Source: Actinomycetes bacterium (GTDB lineage: Bacteria; Actinomycetota; Actinomycetes; Mycobacteriales; Mycobacteriaceae). From it: a stretch of 35,325 bases of DNA. A model generated the notes under the pieces. That model made no database searches. It had not been told where the DNA came from and was given only the letters and a program-made list of their open reading frames with translations. This document shows, piece by piece, positions 16,701 through 22,414 of the stretch. The stretch lies in the NCBI GenBank assembly GCA_022600605.1, contig JAHZKD010000294.1, forward strand, positions 1 to 35,325. Direction: 5' to 3'. The translations under genes and the position numbers were made by a program. Every line of letters begins with the position of its first letter. Position 1 is the stretch's first letter.

Positions 16701-16868
16701 ATGCCACGAGGTGGACGCAGAAAAGAAAGCCCCTGGGGAGGACCGAGGGGCCGCACAGGACGGGCCAAGCGGGTGTACGAGGAGATCGTGAAACATCCGC
16801 CTGGGACGCCGGTCGAGACCGATCACATTAAGACCGAGCGAGGTAGAGACGATGAAAAAAGCAAGTGA
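16701..16868 (+). CDS. Small basic hypothetical protein
   Basis: 55 residues, Arg/Lys/Gly-rich at the start (PRGGRRKESPWGGPRGRTGR), preceded by GAGGAGGTGACCC, a very strong ribosome site. The C-terminus is charged. Its end overlaps the next start by 17 bp. No known family; nucleic-acid binding is possible from charge alone. Confidence 0.6.
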   Translation: MPRGGRRKESPWGGPRGRTGRAKRVYEEIVKHPPGTPVETDHIKTERGRDDEKSK

Positions 16869-17034
16869 ATGCCCGTGCCCGCATTTTTCATACCCTGACG
16901 ATGATGCCTATACCCATTGCCTCGGCTCGCGTTGTTCGCAGTGGGCCTGGTACAACCTGGACGAGAACTGCGGCAGGACGATGGGCCGATGCGGCCTCGC
17001 ACAAGGCCAATGGCTAGAGGACGACAGCGAATGA
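16852..17034 (+). CDS. Small cysteine-rich protein, probable zinc binder
   Basis: 60 residues with Cys7, Cys9, Cys23, Cys28, Cys40 and Cys47, plus His11 and His22, consistent with one or two metal sites. It ends WLEDDSE with the junction AGGACGACAGCGAATG that starts the next gene. This same junction recurs twice more downstream. No named family. Confidence 0.68.
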   Translation: MKKASECPCPHFSYPDDDAYTHCLGSRCSQWAWYNLDENCGRTMGRCGLAQGQWLEDDSE

Positions 17035-17315
17035 AACGGTATTTTGTATTGAAGGATGGAGCAGTCGTTAACGGCGAGGGTGGCGACTGGGCCCGGTACG
17101 AGGACGTGCCGCAGTGGATCAGCGTCGAGGATCGGTTGCCGGAAGACCGTCAGCCTGTTCTTTGCTGGCTGGCAATGGACATCCAAGGTTATCACTTCTG
17201 GCAATACATGGTGACACAGTTTGCTAATGGGCGATTTCATACGCACGAGGATGTAACTCACTGGCAACCGCTGCCCGATCCGCCGGGAGAAGACAAGGAC
17301 GACAGCGATGCCTAG
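17031..17315 (+). CDS. DUF551 protein
   Basis: 94 residues. WISVEDRLPEDRQPVLCW (about 29-46) and VTHWQPLPDPP (about 75-85) are the two signature ends of the DUF551 family, common in phages and prophages with unknown function. The ATG at 17031 overlaps the previous stop (ATGA), and a longer upstream reading is not needed. Its C-terminus DKDDSDA and next start share the repeated gene-junction sequence. Confidence 0.85.
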   Translation: MKRYFVLKDGAVVNGEGGDWARYEDVPQWISVEDRLPEDRQPVLCWLAMDIQGYHFWQYMVTQFANGRFHTHEDVTHWQPLPDPPGEDKDDSDA

Positions 17316-17457
17316 GTGGACAAGATGGCTACCATTCGCGTTCGTGGAGTGGTTCGCAAAGCGGCACCTGGAACGCTTCGGGGGGTTCGAAGATGGGTCG
17401 CTGTATGTTGCCCCTTGGCGCAATGTTTGGATCTGGATTGAGGACGACAGCGAATGA
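17308..17457 (+). CDS. Small Trp-rich hypothetical protein
   Basis: 49 residues with eight Trp. It starts at an ATG inside the end of the DUF551 gene and finishes WIWIEDDSE, giving the third copy of the AGGACGACAGCGA junction. Arg and aromatic residues alternate (PRWTRWLPFAFVEWFAKRH), suggesting an amphipathic or membrane-associated helix. No family recognised. Confidence 0.6.
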   Translation: MPRWTRWLPFAFVEWFAKRHLERFGGFEDGSLYVAPWRNVWIWIEDDSE

Positions 17458-17744
17458 GCAGAGAAAGCGAGAGACGCGCACGGTTGGCAACACTTGAATA
17501 TTGCGAGCAGCAATGCGCAGAGTTAGCTCAAGAACTCGACGAGTGGAAGCGTATGGCACGGATGTATGAATCTATAGCTCACCAACGTGCTGAAGCGGCC
17601 GACGAGTGGAAGCGGCGGGCACAGGCAATCTTCGATGAGCTGACGAAAGAATGGCTAGATCCCGAAGACGATTTTCGGACTCTCATGGACCCTTGTTATG
17701 ACGAGATCCGAGCTTTTGCCAAGTGGTTCGAGGAGGAGAAATGA
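17454..17744 (+). CDS. Small coiled-coil protein, paralogue-like with the next gene
   Basis: 96 residues, helical and charged. It contains ADEWKRRAQ and ends FAKWFEEEK; the next protein has ADEWKRRTN and ends PKWFEEEE. The DNA GCCGACGAGTGGAAGCGG occurs in both (17599-17616 and 17941-17958), which points to duplication or recombination between the two genes. ATGA overlap with the preceding gene. Function unknown. Confidence 0.7.
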   Translation: MSRESERRARLATLEYCEQQCAELAQELDEWKRMARMYESIAHQRAEAADEWKRRAQAIFDELTKEWLDPEDDFRTLMDPCYDEIRAFAKWFEEEK

Positions 17745-18106
17745 GCATGGCTGACTATTGGGAGGAAGGATCGGAACCAACCACTTATCGGGAAACCCCG
17801 ATGAGACGGCACCCAAAAGAGCCTCGGTGGGTTCACGAGGATGACGTGAAGCAGGAGGTCGAAACCCTACGCCGGGAGCGGGACGAACTAGCGAAGCATA
17901 ACGCTGAGCTGAAACAAAGAGTATCCGCGCTGCATAAATGGGCCGACGAGTGGAAGCGGCGGACGAATTTCCTGCGGTCGTGGATGCTTGGGCGAAGCTT
18001 CCCTCATCACTCAGAGTTTGTTACGCAGTGGCACGAGTTTTTGCAGGACTTTCCTGAAGCTGCGGAATGGTTTGCTTCACCTAAATGGTTCGAGGAGGAG
18101 GAGTAA
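17741..18106 (+). CDS. Small coiled-coil protein, second of the pair
   Basis: 121 residues from ATG at 17741 that overlaps the previous stop; GAGGAGGAGAA provides the ribosome site. A heptad-like helix (VETLRRERDELAKHNAELKQRV) spans about residues 42-63, then the shared ADEWKRR segment and the shared WFEEEE end. It is related in parts to the preceding protein. Function unknown. Confidence 0.7.
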   Translation: MSMADYWEEGSEPTTYRETPMRRHPKEPRWVHEDDVKQEVETLRRERDELAKHNAELKQRVSALHKWADEWKRRTNFLRSWMLGRSFPHHSEFVTQWHEFLQDFPEAAEWFASPKWFEEEE

Positions 18107-18112
18107 AGATCA

Positions 18113-18187
18113 ATGCGAGGCGGCGACCCATACAACGTAGTACCTAGGCCTGTAAGCGAAGTGAGTACTAACCATATAACGCAGTAG
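18113..18187 (+). CDS. Possible 24-residue peptide
   Basis: A short frame beginning MRGGDPYNVVPRPV after GAGGAGGAG (18092-18103 region), 6 bp after the previous stop. It ends within the probable -10 of the downstream leader RNA. It may be a genuine tiny gene, or a by-product of the strong purine run that encodes the Glu-rich end of the previous protein. Low confidence. Confidence 0.3.
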   Translation: MRGGDPYNVVPRPVSEVSTNHITQ

Positions 18188-18303
18188 AATAGAACCCGCC
18201 GAGTAGCGCCGGCTTTCTCACAGGGTGAAATAGAGCGGCTGTTTCTTCGGGTGTGGTCCCTGTGCCACGCGCTACCCCGTCGAGGCAGTCGCTCTATTTT
18301 TTT
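18185..18303 (+). ncRNA. Structured leader RNA copy A with built-in terminator
   Basis: After a -10-like TAGAAT (18185-18190; no good -35) the region holds a GCCG/CGGC hairpin with 8-nt loop (18198-18213), then a 14-bp stem pairing 18228-18241 with 18286-18299 followed by seven T (18297-18303). Inside it, GGGT (18249-18252) pairs with ACCC (18274-18277) and GTGG with CCAC. GAGG and an ATG (18314) follow immediately. The same layout and the identical TTTTTTTGAGG occur at 20364-20476. This looks like a transcription attenuator or a small RNA; its ligand or partner is unknown. Confidence 0.6.
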
Positions 18304-18313
18304 GAGGTGTGAA

Positions 18314-18418
18314 ATGCTCGAGAGACTGTGGGTAAATGTGCGGCTCGCGATCGTGCGGGCTCAATTGAAATTCCTCCGCGCCCTGCGCAACTGGTGCGAG
18401 GGCTGCCGCCATGACTGA
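18314..18418 (+). CDS. 34-residue basic peptide after leader RNA A
   Basis: ATG at 18314 follows TTTGAGGTGTGAA, whose GAGGTG is a good ribosome site directly after the terminator U-tract. The product is Arg/Leu-rich and amphipathic and ends CEGCRHD. Its stop overlaps the start of the ParB-methyltransferase gene, so it may be a leader peptide that couples translation to it. No family known. Confidence 0.55.
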   Translation: MLERLWVNVRLAIVRAQLKFLRALRNWCEGCRHD

Positions 18419-19604
18419 GGAAATGGCCATGAAAACCCATCCTGTTGCCGATCTCTTCCCAATGCTGTCGGAATCAGAGCTTCGCAGCATGGCAGACAGC
18501 ATTCTGTCAGACGGCCTATTGAACCCGTGCATCAAACAAGGAGACATGCTGCTTGACGGTAGAAACCGCCTGGCCGCCTGTAAGCTGGCCGGCGTCGAGC
18601 CTCGGTTCATCGAGTACCAAGGCGACAGTCCGGTTACGTTCATCATCGGCGTGAACCTCGCCCGCCGTCATTTGGACAAAGGCCAGAAGGTCGCCCTGGC
18701 GCTCGAGATCGAACCGCACTTCGCAGAGGAGGCCGCCAAACGGCGGAAGGAAACGGAAGGGCGTCCTTCAAAACTGGTGGAAAATGTCCCACCAGTTTCC
18801 AAGACGCCGAAGTCCCGCGACCAAGCCGCTGCGATCGTCGGCGTATCGGGAAAGCTGGTCAGTGCCGCGAAGGCGATCAGGGCGGCGGATCCGGAGCGGT
18901 TCGAGAAGGTGAAGCAGGGCAAGCTGTCCGTTGCAAAGGCAAAAAAGGAGATAAAAGCGGAGCAGGACAAGCAAGCTCTCGTTGATGCCCAGGAGAAAGT
19001 CGACGAGGAAAAACGGATCAATATCGAAAGTGTCTGTGATCTTCGTGTCTGCTCATGCCGAGAGCTATTCGATAGCGGGATCAGACCAGACGCCGTAATC
19101 ACAGATCCTCCCTACCCGAAGGAGTTTCTGCCCGTGTTTTCTGAGCTGGCAGAAGGCTGCAAAAAGGCAGGCGTTCCATTGGTCGCCGTAATGAGTGGCC
19201 AGTCCTATTTGCCGGAAGTTATGAGCCGGCTCTGTGAACACCTGAATTATCGGTGGACGCTGGCCTATATGACGCCTGGCGGGCAGGCTGTTCAGCAGTG
19301 GCAGGCGAAGGCCAACACGTCATGGAAGCCCGTCATCCTATTTGGCGATGCCGTCGAGTGGCTGGGTGATGTGGCCGTCAGCAAGCCGAACGACAACGAC
19401 AAGCGGTTCCATGGGTGGGGCCAGTCTGAAAGCGGCATGGCGGACTTGGTTGAGCGGCTCACGACTCCATGCCAGCTTGTGTGTGACCCGTTCCTAGGCG
19501 CAGGGACAACCGCCGTCGTGTCCCTTGCTCTCGGCCGCCGGTTCGTTGGTTGTGACATTGACCCGAAGCACGTCGAGCAGTCCCGGCTAAGGGTGTCCTC
19601 ATGA
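18411..19604 (+). CDS. ParB-like domain fused to N6-adenine/N4-cytosine DNA methyltransferase
   Basis: 397 residues. A ParB/Srx-type domain with DGRNRLAA at 49-56, a helical middle rich in Lys and Ala, then a methyltransferase with ITDPPYPKEF (DPPY at 232-235) placed before the SAM-binding FLGAGTT (361-367) and GCDID (380-384). That order is the beta class of amino methyltransferases. The phage would modify its own or host DNA, for protection or replication timing. Starts at 18423 or 18429 are possible; TGAGGA sits 7 nt before the latter. It is followed at a 4-bp overlap by a nuclease-like gene. Target sequence unknown. Confidence 0.88.
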   Translation: MTEEMAMKTHPVADLFPMLSESELRSMADSILSDGLLNPCIKQGDMLLDGRNRLAACKLAGVEPRFIEYQGDSPVTFIIGVNLARRHLDKGQKVALALEIEPHFAEEAAKRRKETEGRPSKLVENVPPVSKTPKSRDQAAAIVGVSGKLVSAAKAIRAADPERFEKVKQGKLSVAKAKKEIKAEQDKQALVDAQEKVDEEKRINIESVCDLRVCSCRELFDSGIRPDAVITDPPYPKEFLPVFSELAEGCKKAGVPLVAVMSGQSYLPEVMSRLCEHLNYRWTLAYMTPGGQAVQQWQAKANTSWKPVILFGDAVEWLGDVAVSKPNDNDKRFHGWGQSESGMADLVERLTTPCQLVCDPFLGAGTTAVVSLALGRRFVGCDIDPKHVEQSRLRVSS

Positions 19605-20083
19605 AAGAGTGGCGGACAGAGCGAACAGGCTGGCGAGACGAGGAATTAAGCCTCAGACATGGCTGCTGGGGCTTTAACTGTCCGGCCGTAGACCTGGACT
19701 TCGTGATGATGGAATACAACCACGGGAAACCCTGCGCGCTGGTCGAGTACAAGCACCGCAACGCAAGAGCAGCAGACCCAGGGCACGCCACATATCGTGC
19801 GCTGGTCGATCTGGCAAACAACTATTCTCCAGGCGCCCTGCCTTGCTTCATCGCAAGATACGACCCAGAGGACTGGTCTTTCGTCGTCACACCACTGAAC
19901 GAAAAGGCTCAGGCGCATTACTCGCACTGCGAAAACGAAAGGCTGACAGAGCAGAGGTTCGTGAGGAGCCTGATCCTGCTGCGAAAGGCGGTTCTCAGTC
20001 GAGCAGATGAAGAGGCAATAGAACAGCTTAATGGGACTCTCAAGCGAAGTGAGTACCAACTTACATTGATCGACTCAGGTTAG
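19601..20083 (+). CDS. PD-(D/E)XK-like protein adjacent to methyltransferase
   Basis: 160 residues. CPAVDLDFVMMEY (Asp31, Asp33) followed by ALVEYKHRN (Glu49, Lys51) matches a PD-(D/E)XK core, and a helix-rich C-terminus follows. It begins with ATGA overlapping the methyltransferase stop, so the two are co-translated. It may be a nuclease of unknown substrate; its pairing with a methyltransferase recalls restriction-modification, but many phages carry this protein without that role. Base composition here is less GC-rich than in the structural genes. Confidence 0.68.
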   Translation: MKEWRTERTGWRDEELSLRHGCWGFNCPAVDLDFVMMEYNHGKPCALVEYKHRNARAADPGHATYRALVDLANNYSPGALPCFIARYDPEDWSFVVTPLNEKAQAHYSHCENERLTEQRFVRSLILLRKAVLSRADEEAIEQLNGTLKRSEYQLTLIDSG

Positions 20084-20138
20084 TGGTTGCTCACCCAGGC
20101 CCGCATGGTCTACAAAGTGGGAATGGATCAGATCACTA

Positions 20139-20215
20139 CCGGGCTTAGCTCAGTTTGGCAGAGTCCTCGCCTTGGACGCGAGTTGTCGCAGGTTCGAATC
20201 CTGCAGCCCGGACCA
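20139..20215 (+). tRNA. tRNA-Pro (anticodon UGG) with encoded CCA
   Basis: A complete cloverleaf: acceptor CCGGGCT/AGCCCGG, D stem GCTC/GAGT, anticodon stem CTCGC/GCGAG, T stem GCAGG/CCTGC with loop TTCGAAT, and A73 followed by CCA. The anticodon loop CTTGGAC gives UGG (20173-20175). C1-G72 and A73 fit recognition by bacterial prolyl-tRNA synthetase. Position 37 is A, whereas proline tRNAs almost always have G37 (methylated by TrmD). All stems are perfect apart from one G-U pair, so it looks functional. Confidence 0.95.
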
Positions 20216-20246
20216 TTTTTACAAGGCGCGTTGACCTTCTCAGCGC

Positions 20247-20284
20247 AAAAAAATGGCCCGGAGGTCTGAGACACCTGCCGGGCC
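20247..20284 (-). terminator. Intrinsic terminator reading leftward
   Basis: On the minus strand, GGCCCGG (plus 20278-20284) pairs with CCGGGCC (plus 20255-20261) and the inner AGGT/ACCT extend the stem; a run of seven T follows (plus A-run 20247-20253). On the plus strand there is no U-tract after the hairpin, so it works in one direction. No minus-strand protein gene lies to its right, which is why a small RNA is proposed. Confidence 0.75.
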
Positions 20285-20307
20285 GGGGTACTGCTGGGGA
20301 AGAGAAC
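20247..20307 (-). ncRNA. Predicted tiny minus-strand RNA with its own promoter and terminator
   Basis: A minus-strand promoter (20314-20342) would start near 20307 and run about 60 nt to a strong hairpin followed by seven U. The 5' part is C/U-rich (UGUUCUCUUCCCCAGC). No convincing peptide is encoded. It diverges from the leader RNA B transcript and shares its operator. The size and borders are predicted only. Confidence 0.5.
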
Positions 20308-20313
20308 ATCCTC

Positions 20314-20342
20314 AAAATAGCCCCTCCTGACCAATCGGTCAA
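20314..20342 (-). promoter_or_regulatory. Leftward promoter of the predicted small RNA
   Basis: Minus strand TTGACC (plus 20337-20342) and TATTTT (plus 20314-20319) are spaced by exactly 17 bp. The -35 lies in the right half of the TGACC-N4-GGTCA dyad that also covers the rightward -35. Confidence 0.6.
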
Positions 20343-20357
20343 GCACTGTGCGATAAT
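20327..20357 (+). promoter_or_regulatory. Rightward promoter with TGACC-N4-GGTCA operator
   Basis: CTGACC (20327-20332) and GATAAT (20352-20357) are spaced by 19 bp and drive leader RNA B and the replication gene. The dyad TGACCAATCGGTCA (20328-20341) overlaps this -35 and the -35 of the leftward promoter. The same 14-bp TGACC-N4-GGTCA design recurs at 33272-33285 over the capsid promoter. Confidence 0.6.
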
Positions 20358-20363
20358 GTAAAG

Positions 20364-20472
20364 GCCGAGTGACGCCGGCTAAAAAGGTGAAGGGAAAATT
20401 GGGCTGTTGTTTCTTTCTGGGGGTGTCCTTCCTACCCGCGTCAACCAGATTGAGACATCAGCCCGTTTTTTT
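20364..20472 (+). ncRNA. Structured leader RNA copy B with built-in terminator
   Basis: Layout as in copy A: a GCCG/CGGC hairpin with 8-nt loop (20364-20379), then GGGCTG (20401-20406) pairing with CAGCCC (20459-20464) and seven T (20466-20472). Inside, GGGT (20421-20424) pairs with ACCC (20434-20437), preceded by TTTCTT as in copy A. TTTTTTTGAGG then leads to the DUF1376 start at 20484. Sequence between the paired parts has diverged while the fold is retained, which argues for a selected RNA structure. Role inferred: attenuation or a phage small RNA. Confidence 0.62.
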
Positions 20473-20483
20473 GAGGCCGGTCT

Positions 20484-21239
20484 ATGAAGGCGCCCTATTT
20501 CCCGTTCTACCCTGGCGACTATCTCGCCGACACCATGGGCCTGTCATGCTGCGAGCATGGCGTGTACCTGCTGCTGCTGGCCGTGAGCTGGCAACGTGGC
20601 CCGCTGCCAGACGACATGGACCACCTGGCAAGACTCGCGGCGAACCCTCCTGTAGAGGCGCTGCGCTACGTCCTGCAAAACTTCTGGACTAGATCAGAGC
20701 AGGGGTGGATCAATTCCAGGCTCGAGGCCGAGCGGCAAAAACTGATCGAATTCAAGGAAAGGCAGAGCGAAGCAGGGAAAAAAGCCAACGCCGCGAGGTG
20801 GGGAAACAAGGATCCGGCCCGGATCCGCTGCGGATCCCCGTCGGATCCCAACCACAACCACAACCATAACCAAAACCATAACCAAGGTAGTTTCGAAGAA
20901 GCTAAAGCTTCTTCATCGTCGACGACAGCGCAAAAAACGCGCCGTCGATCGACCTGCCCGTACCAGAAAATTGTCGATCTCTATCACGAACACCTGCCAA
21001 TGTGCCGACAGGTAGCAAGTCTGACGGCGGCGAGGAAGTCGAGCATTCGCGCCAGGTGGGAGTCCGACATGCCAGATCTGGAAACCTGGGGAAAATACTT
21101 CGCCTATGCGTCCAGGTCCCAATTCCTGACCGGGCAGGTCGAGCCGAGTAATGGCAGAAAGCGGTTCCAGGCTGATCTCGACTGGCTGATCCGCGAGTCG
21201 AACGTCACCAAAGTCGAGGAGGGCAAGTACCATGGCTAG
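20484..21239 (+). CDS. DUF1376 replication (replisome organiser-like) protein
   Basis: 251 residues. The N-terminus PYFPFYPGDYLADTMGLSCC through QGWINSRLEAE (about 3-80) is DUF1376, a winged-helix-like module of phage replication proteins. A His/Asn-rich linker (about 109-135) is followed by a C-terminal replisome organiser region with IVDLYHEHLP, RARWESDMPD and FQADLDWLIRESN. It probably binds the origin and recruits host helicase. The linker DNA holds four GGATCC iterons, a six-copy AACCA array and a dyad, as in lambda O, where the origin lies within the initiator gene. It follows leader RNA B directly and overlaps the next gene by 8 bp. Confidence 0.88.
   Translation: MKAPYFPFYPGDYLADTMGLSCCEHGVYLLLLAVSWQRGPLPDDMDHLARLAANPPVEALRYVLQNFWTRSEQGWINSRLEAERQKLIEFKERQSEAGKKANAARWGNKDPARIRCGSPSDPNHNHNHNQNHNQGSFEEAKASSSSTTAQKTRRRSTCPYQKIVDLYHEHLPMCRQVASLTAARKSSIRARWESDMPDLETWGKYFAYASRSQFLTGQVEPSNGRKRFQADLDWLIRESNVTKVEEGKYHG
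20810..20924. other. Origin-like repeat array within the replication gene
   Basis: GGATCC occurs at 20810, 20821, 20832 and 20843, an exact 11-bp period (one helical turn). Six hexamers of the form NAACCA follow (20849-20884), then a 9-bp perfect inverted repeat with 2-nt spacer (20895-20914, arms GAAGAAGCT/AGCTTCTTC) and CGTCGACG (20917-20924). All sit in the low-complexity linker of the initiator. The iteron-plus-unwinding-plus-dyad design matches phage origins such as lambda ori. The GATC core in each iteron would also be a target for adenine methylation. Confidence 0.62.
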
Positions 21240-21615
21240 CCGAATGACACGCAGGTTTGACCGCAAACTGCAGGACGAAGAAGAAACCGAAGAGGCGCGG
21301 CGCAACCGCATAGCAGCGCAAAAGCATTGCGCAGCACCACGGTGTCCGAAAGCCGGAACGATGTCTGACAGCACGCTCGGCGGCGGCCCTTGGTATTGCA
21401 GGCATCACTTTCGCGATCCGCCCAGGAACCCGATCACAGACGAAGAGGTGGACTGGCTGAAACAGCGCCAGCGCGAGGACGCTGCAGCGAATGATCTCCT
21501 GACGTGGGCCATGCGGACGAGGAGCGCGGAGACAGCGCAGCGCGAGAAGGTTATGGACGCGCATCCGAGCATACCGCCAATGGCCAAACTCTACGGAGAC
21601 AGTGAGAATCAATAG
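21232..21615 (+). CDS. Small zinc-finger-like protein downstream of replication gene
   Basis: 127 residues, charged and helical. Cys33-x4-Cys38 and Cys56-x-His58 or His59 could bind zinc. The sequence CAAPRCPKAG resembles small zinc knuckles of phage replication accessory proteins. The start overlaps the replication gene by 8 bp, implying co-translation and a linked role such as helicase loading or ssDNA handling, but no family is recognised. Confidence 0.75.
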   Translation: MASRMTRRFDRKLQDEEETEEARRNRIAAQKHCAAPRCPKAGTMSDSTLGGGPWYCRHHFRDPPRNPITDEEVDWLKQRQREDAAANDLLTWAMRTRSAETAQREKVMDAHPSIPPMAKLYGDSENQ

Positions 21616-21643
21616 CATCAGTGAATGCTTATCGTTCAGCACC

Positions 21644-21671
21644 ATGATCTGATTTTCAATTCGTCTACAAT
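21644..21671 (+). promoter_or_regulatory. Weak candidate promoter before the accessory/late block
   Basis: TACAAT (21666-21671), one mismatch from TATAAT, lies 16 bp after ATGATC (21644-21649, three matches to the -35). It is in an 86-bp AT-richer gap (21616-21701) that separates the replication genes from the next block. No terminator is evident in the gap. Confidence 0.35.
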
Positions 21672-21701
21672 TCTCCGAGAGTTTCTGGCGGGAGTTTTGG
21701 C

Positions 21702-21956
21702 GTGTCACTGCCCACATGGATCGTTGATCACCTGGCCGATCGGAACGACCGACAGGCCCTCGAGGCGCTGCACGAGACGATCGATGCCCTGCACCGATAC
21801 CTGCGCGATGATTCGATCCAGGTCCAGGCAGAGGTCGAGGCCGGCTCCCAGGTGCATCAGTGTACGCAGTGCCGGATCCACCTGACCGCGGACCTCATCG
21901 AGGAGCTTTCCATGAAAATCCAGATAGCGATCCAGCATGCCGAAAAGAATTCCTGA
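21702..21956 (+). CDS. Small hypothetical protein, GTG start
   Basis: 84 residues. GTG at 21702 follows GGGAG at 21690-21694. It is helical with a C-x2-C pair (CTQC near residue 54) and an acidic start. No known family. It is the first gene of the block leading toward packaging and overlaps the next membrane protein by 20 bp. Confidence 0.7.
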   Translation: MSLPTWIVDHLADRNDRQALEALHETIDALHRYLRDDSIQVQAEVEAGSQVHQCTQCRIHLTADLIEELSMKIQIAIQHAEKNS

Positions 21957-22305
21957 CTGGGCAATCCCGATCTATGTCGGCCTCGGTGCGCTGGTGCCGG
22001 TCGTCTGCTCGGTGTTCTTCGACGCCTGGCTGGGCCTGATCCTCGCGGAGATGGCCATTCTCATCCTGGGCTGGGGCGTGTTCCACCTCGATGGCCTGCT
22101 GCGCTGGTACGAGCGCACAGCCCCGAGACGCTACCGGGCGCCGACAACTCGTGAGCTCGTGAGCGACGAGGAGCGCGATTTTCTTGAGACACTCTACGAA
22201 GGGCGTGCCGATGTATTCAATTTTCCTGATCGTCAGCCTGAGCGCCGGGAGCCTCGACGGGCCGCAGGTGGTGATTCCGGTGCCGAGCGTGGGGGCGTGC
22301 GTTGA
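21937..22305 (+). CDS. Two-span membrane protein, candidate holin
   Basis: 122 residues. Two hydrophobic segments (about 8-28 and 31-51) joined by a short turn are followed by a charged, Arg/Glu-rich cytoplasmic tail. The two-span shape with charged tail and its place before other membrane or exported small proteins fit a holin or lysis-accessory gene, but no holin family is recognised and no endolysin is adjacent. The ribosome site is weak, so translation may be coupled to the overlapping upstream gene. Confidence 0.65.
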   Translation: MPKRIPDWAIPIYVGLGALVPVVCSVFFDAWLGLILAEMAILILGWGVFHLDGLLRWYERTAPRRYRAPTTRELVSDEERDFLETLYEGRADVFNFPDRQPERREPRRAAGGDSGAERGGVR

Positions 22306-22414
22306 TCTCGCGCAGGTCGTGGAGATCCAGGTGCCGCCAGGGTTCAGCGACGGCATGGAGGCCTCGGTCGCATGTGTAACGAATCCGGGCGACAGTTCGA
22401 TCACGGTACTCTGA
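22211..22414 (+). CDS. Small exported protein
   Basis: 67 residues from ATG at 22211 (an earlier in-frame ATG at 22184 lacks a ribosome site). It begins MYSIFLIVSLSAGSLDG, a short signal-like hydrophobic start, then a beta-rich region with two Cys that may form a disulphide. It overlaps both neighbours. A periplasmic role near lysis or exclusion is possible; function is unknown. Confidence 0.6.
   Translation: MYSIFLIVSLSAGSLDGPQVVIPVPSVGACVDLAQVVEIQVPPGFSDGMEASVACVTNPGDSSITVL

Noticed and set aside
20139..20215. tRNA as an attachment site of an integrating element
   Set aside because: The tRNA is intact and no integrase or partial tRNA duplicate is present.
20128..20346. 72-codon minus frame containing GCRIRTCDN
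   Set aside because: This is the antisense translation of the tRNA, a familiar false gene.
20849..20884. AACCA hexamer array as a CRISPR or microsatellite
   Set aside because: Repeats are 6 bp without spacers and in frame in a protein linker; an origin-associated repeat is the better explanation.
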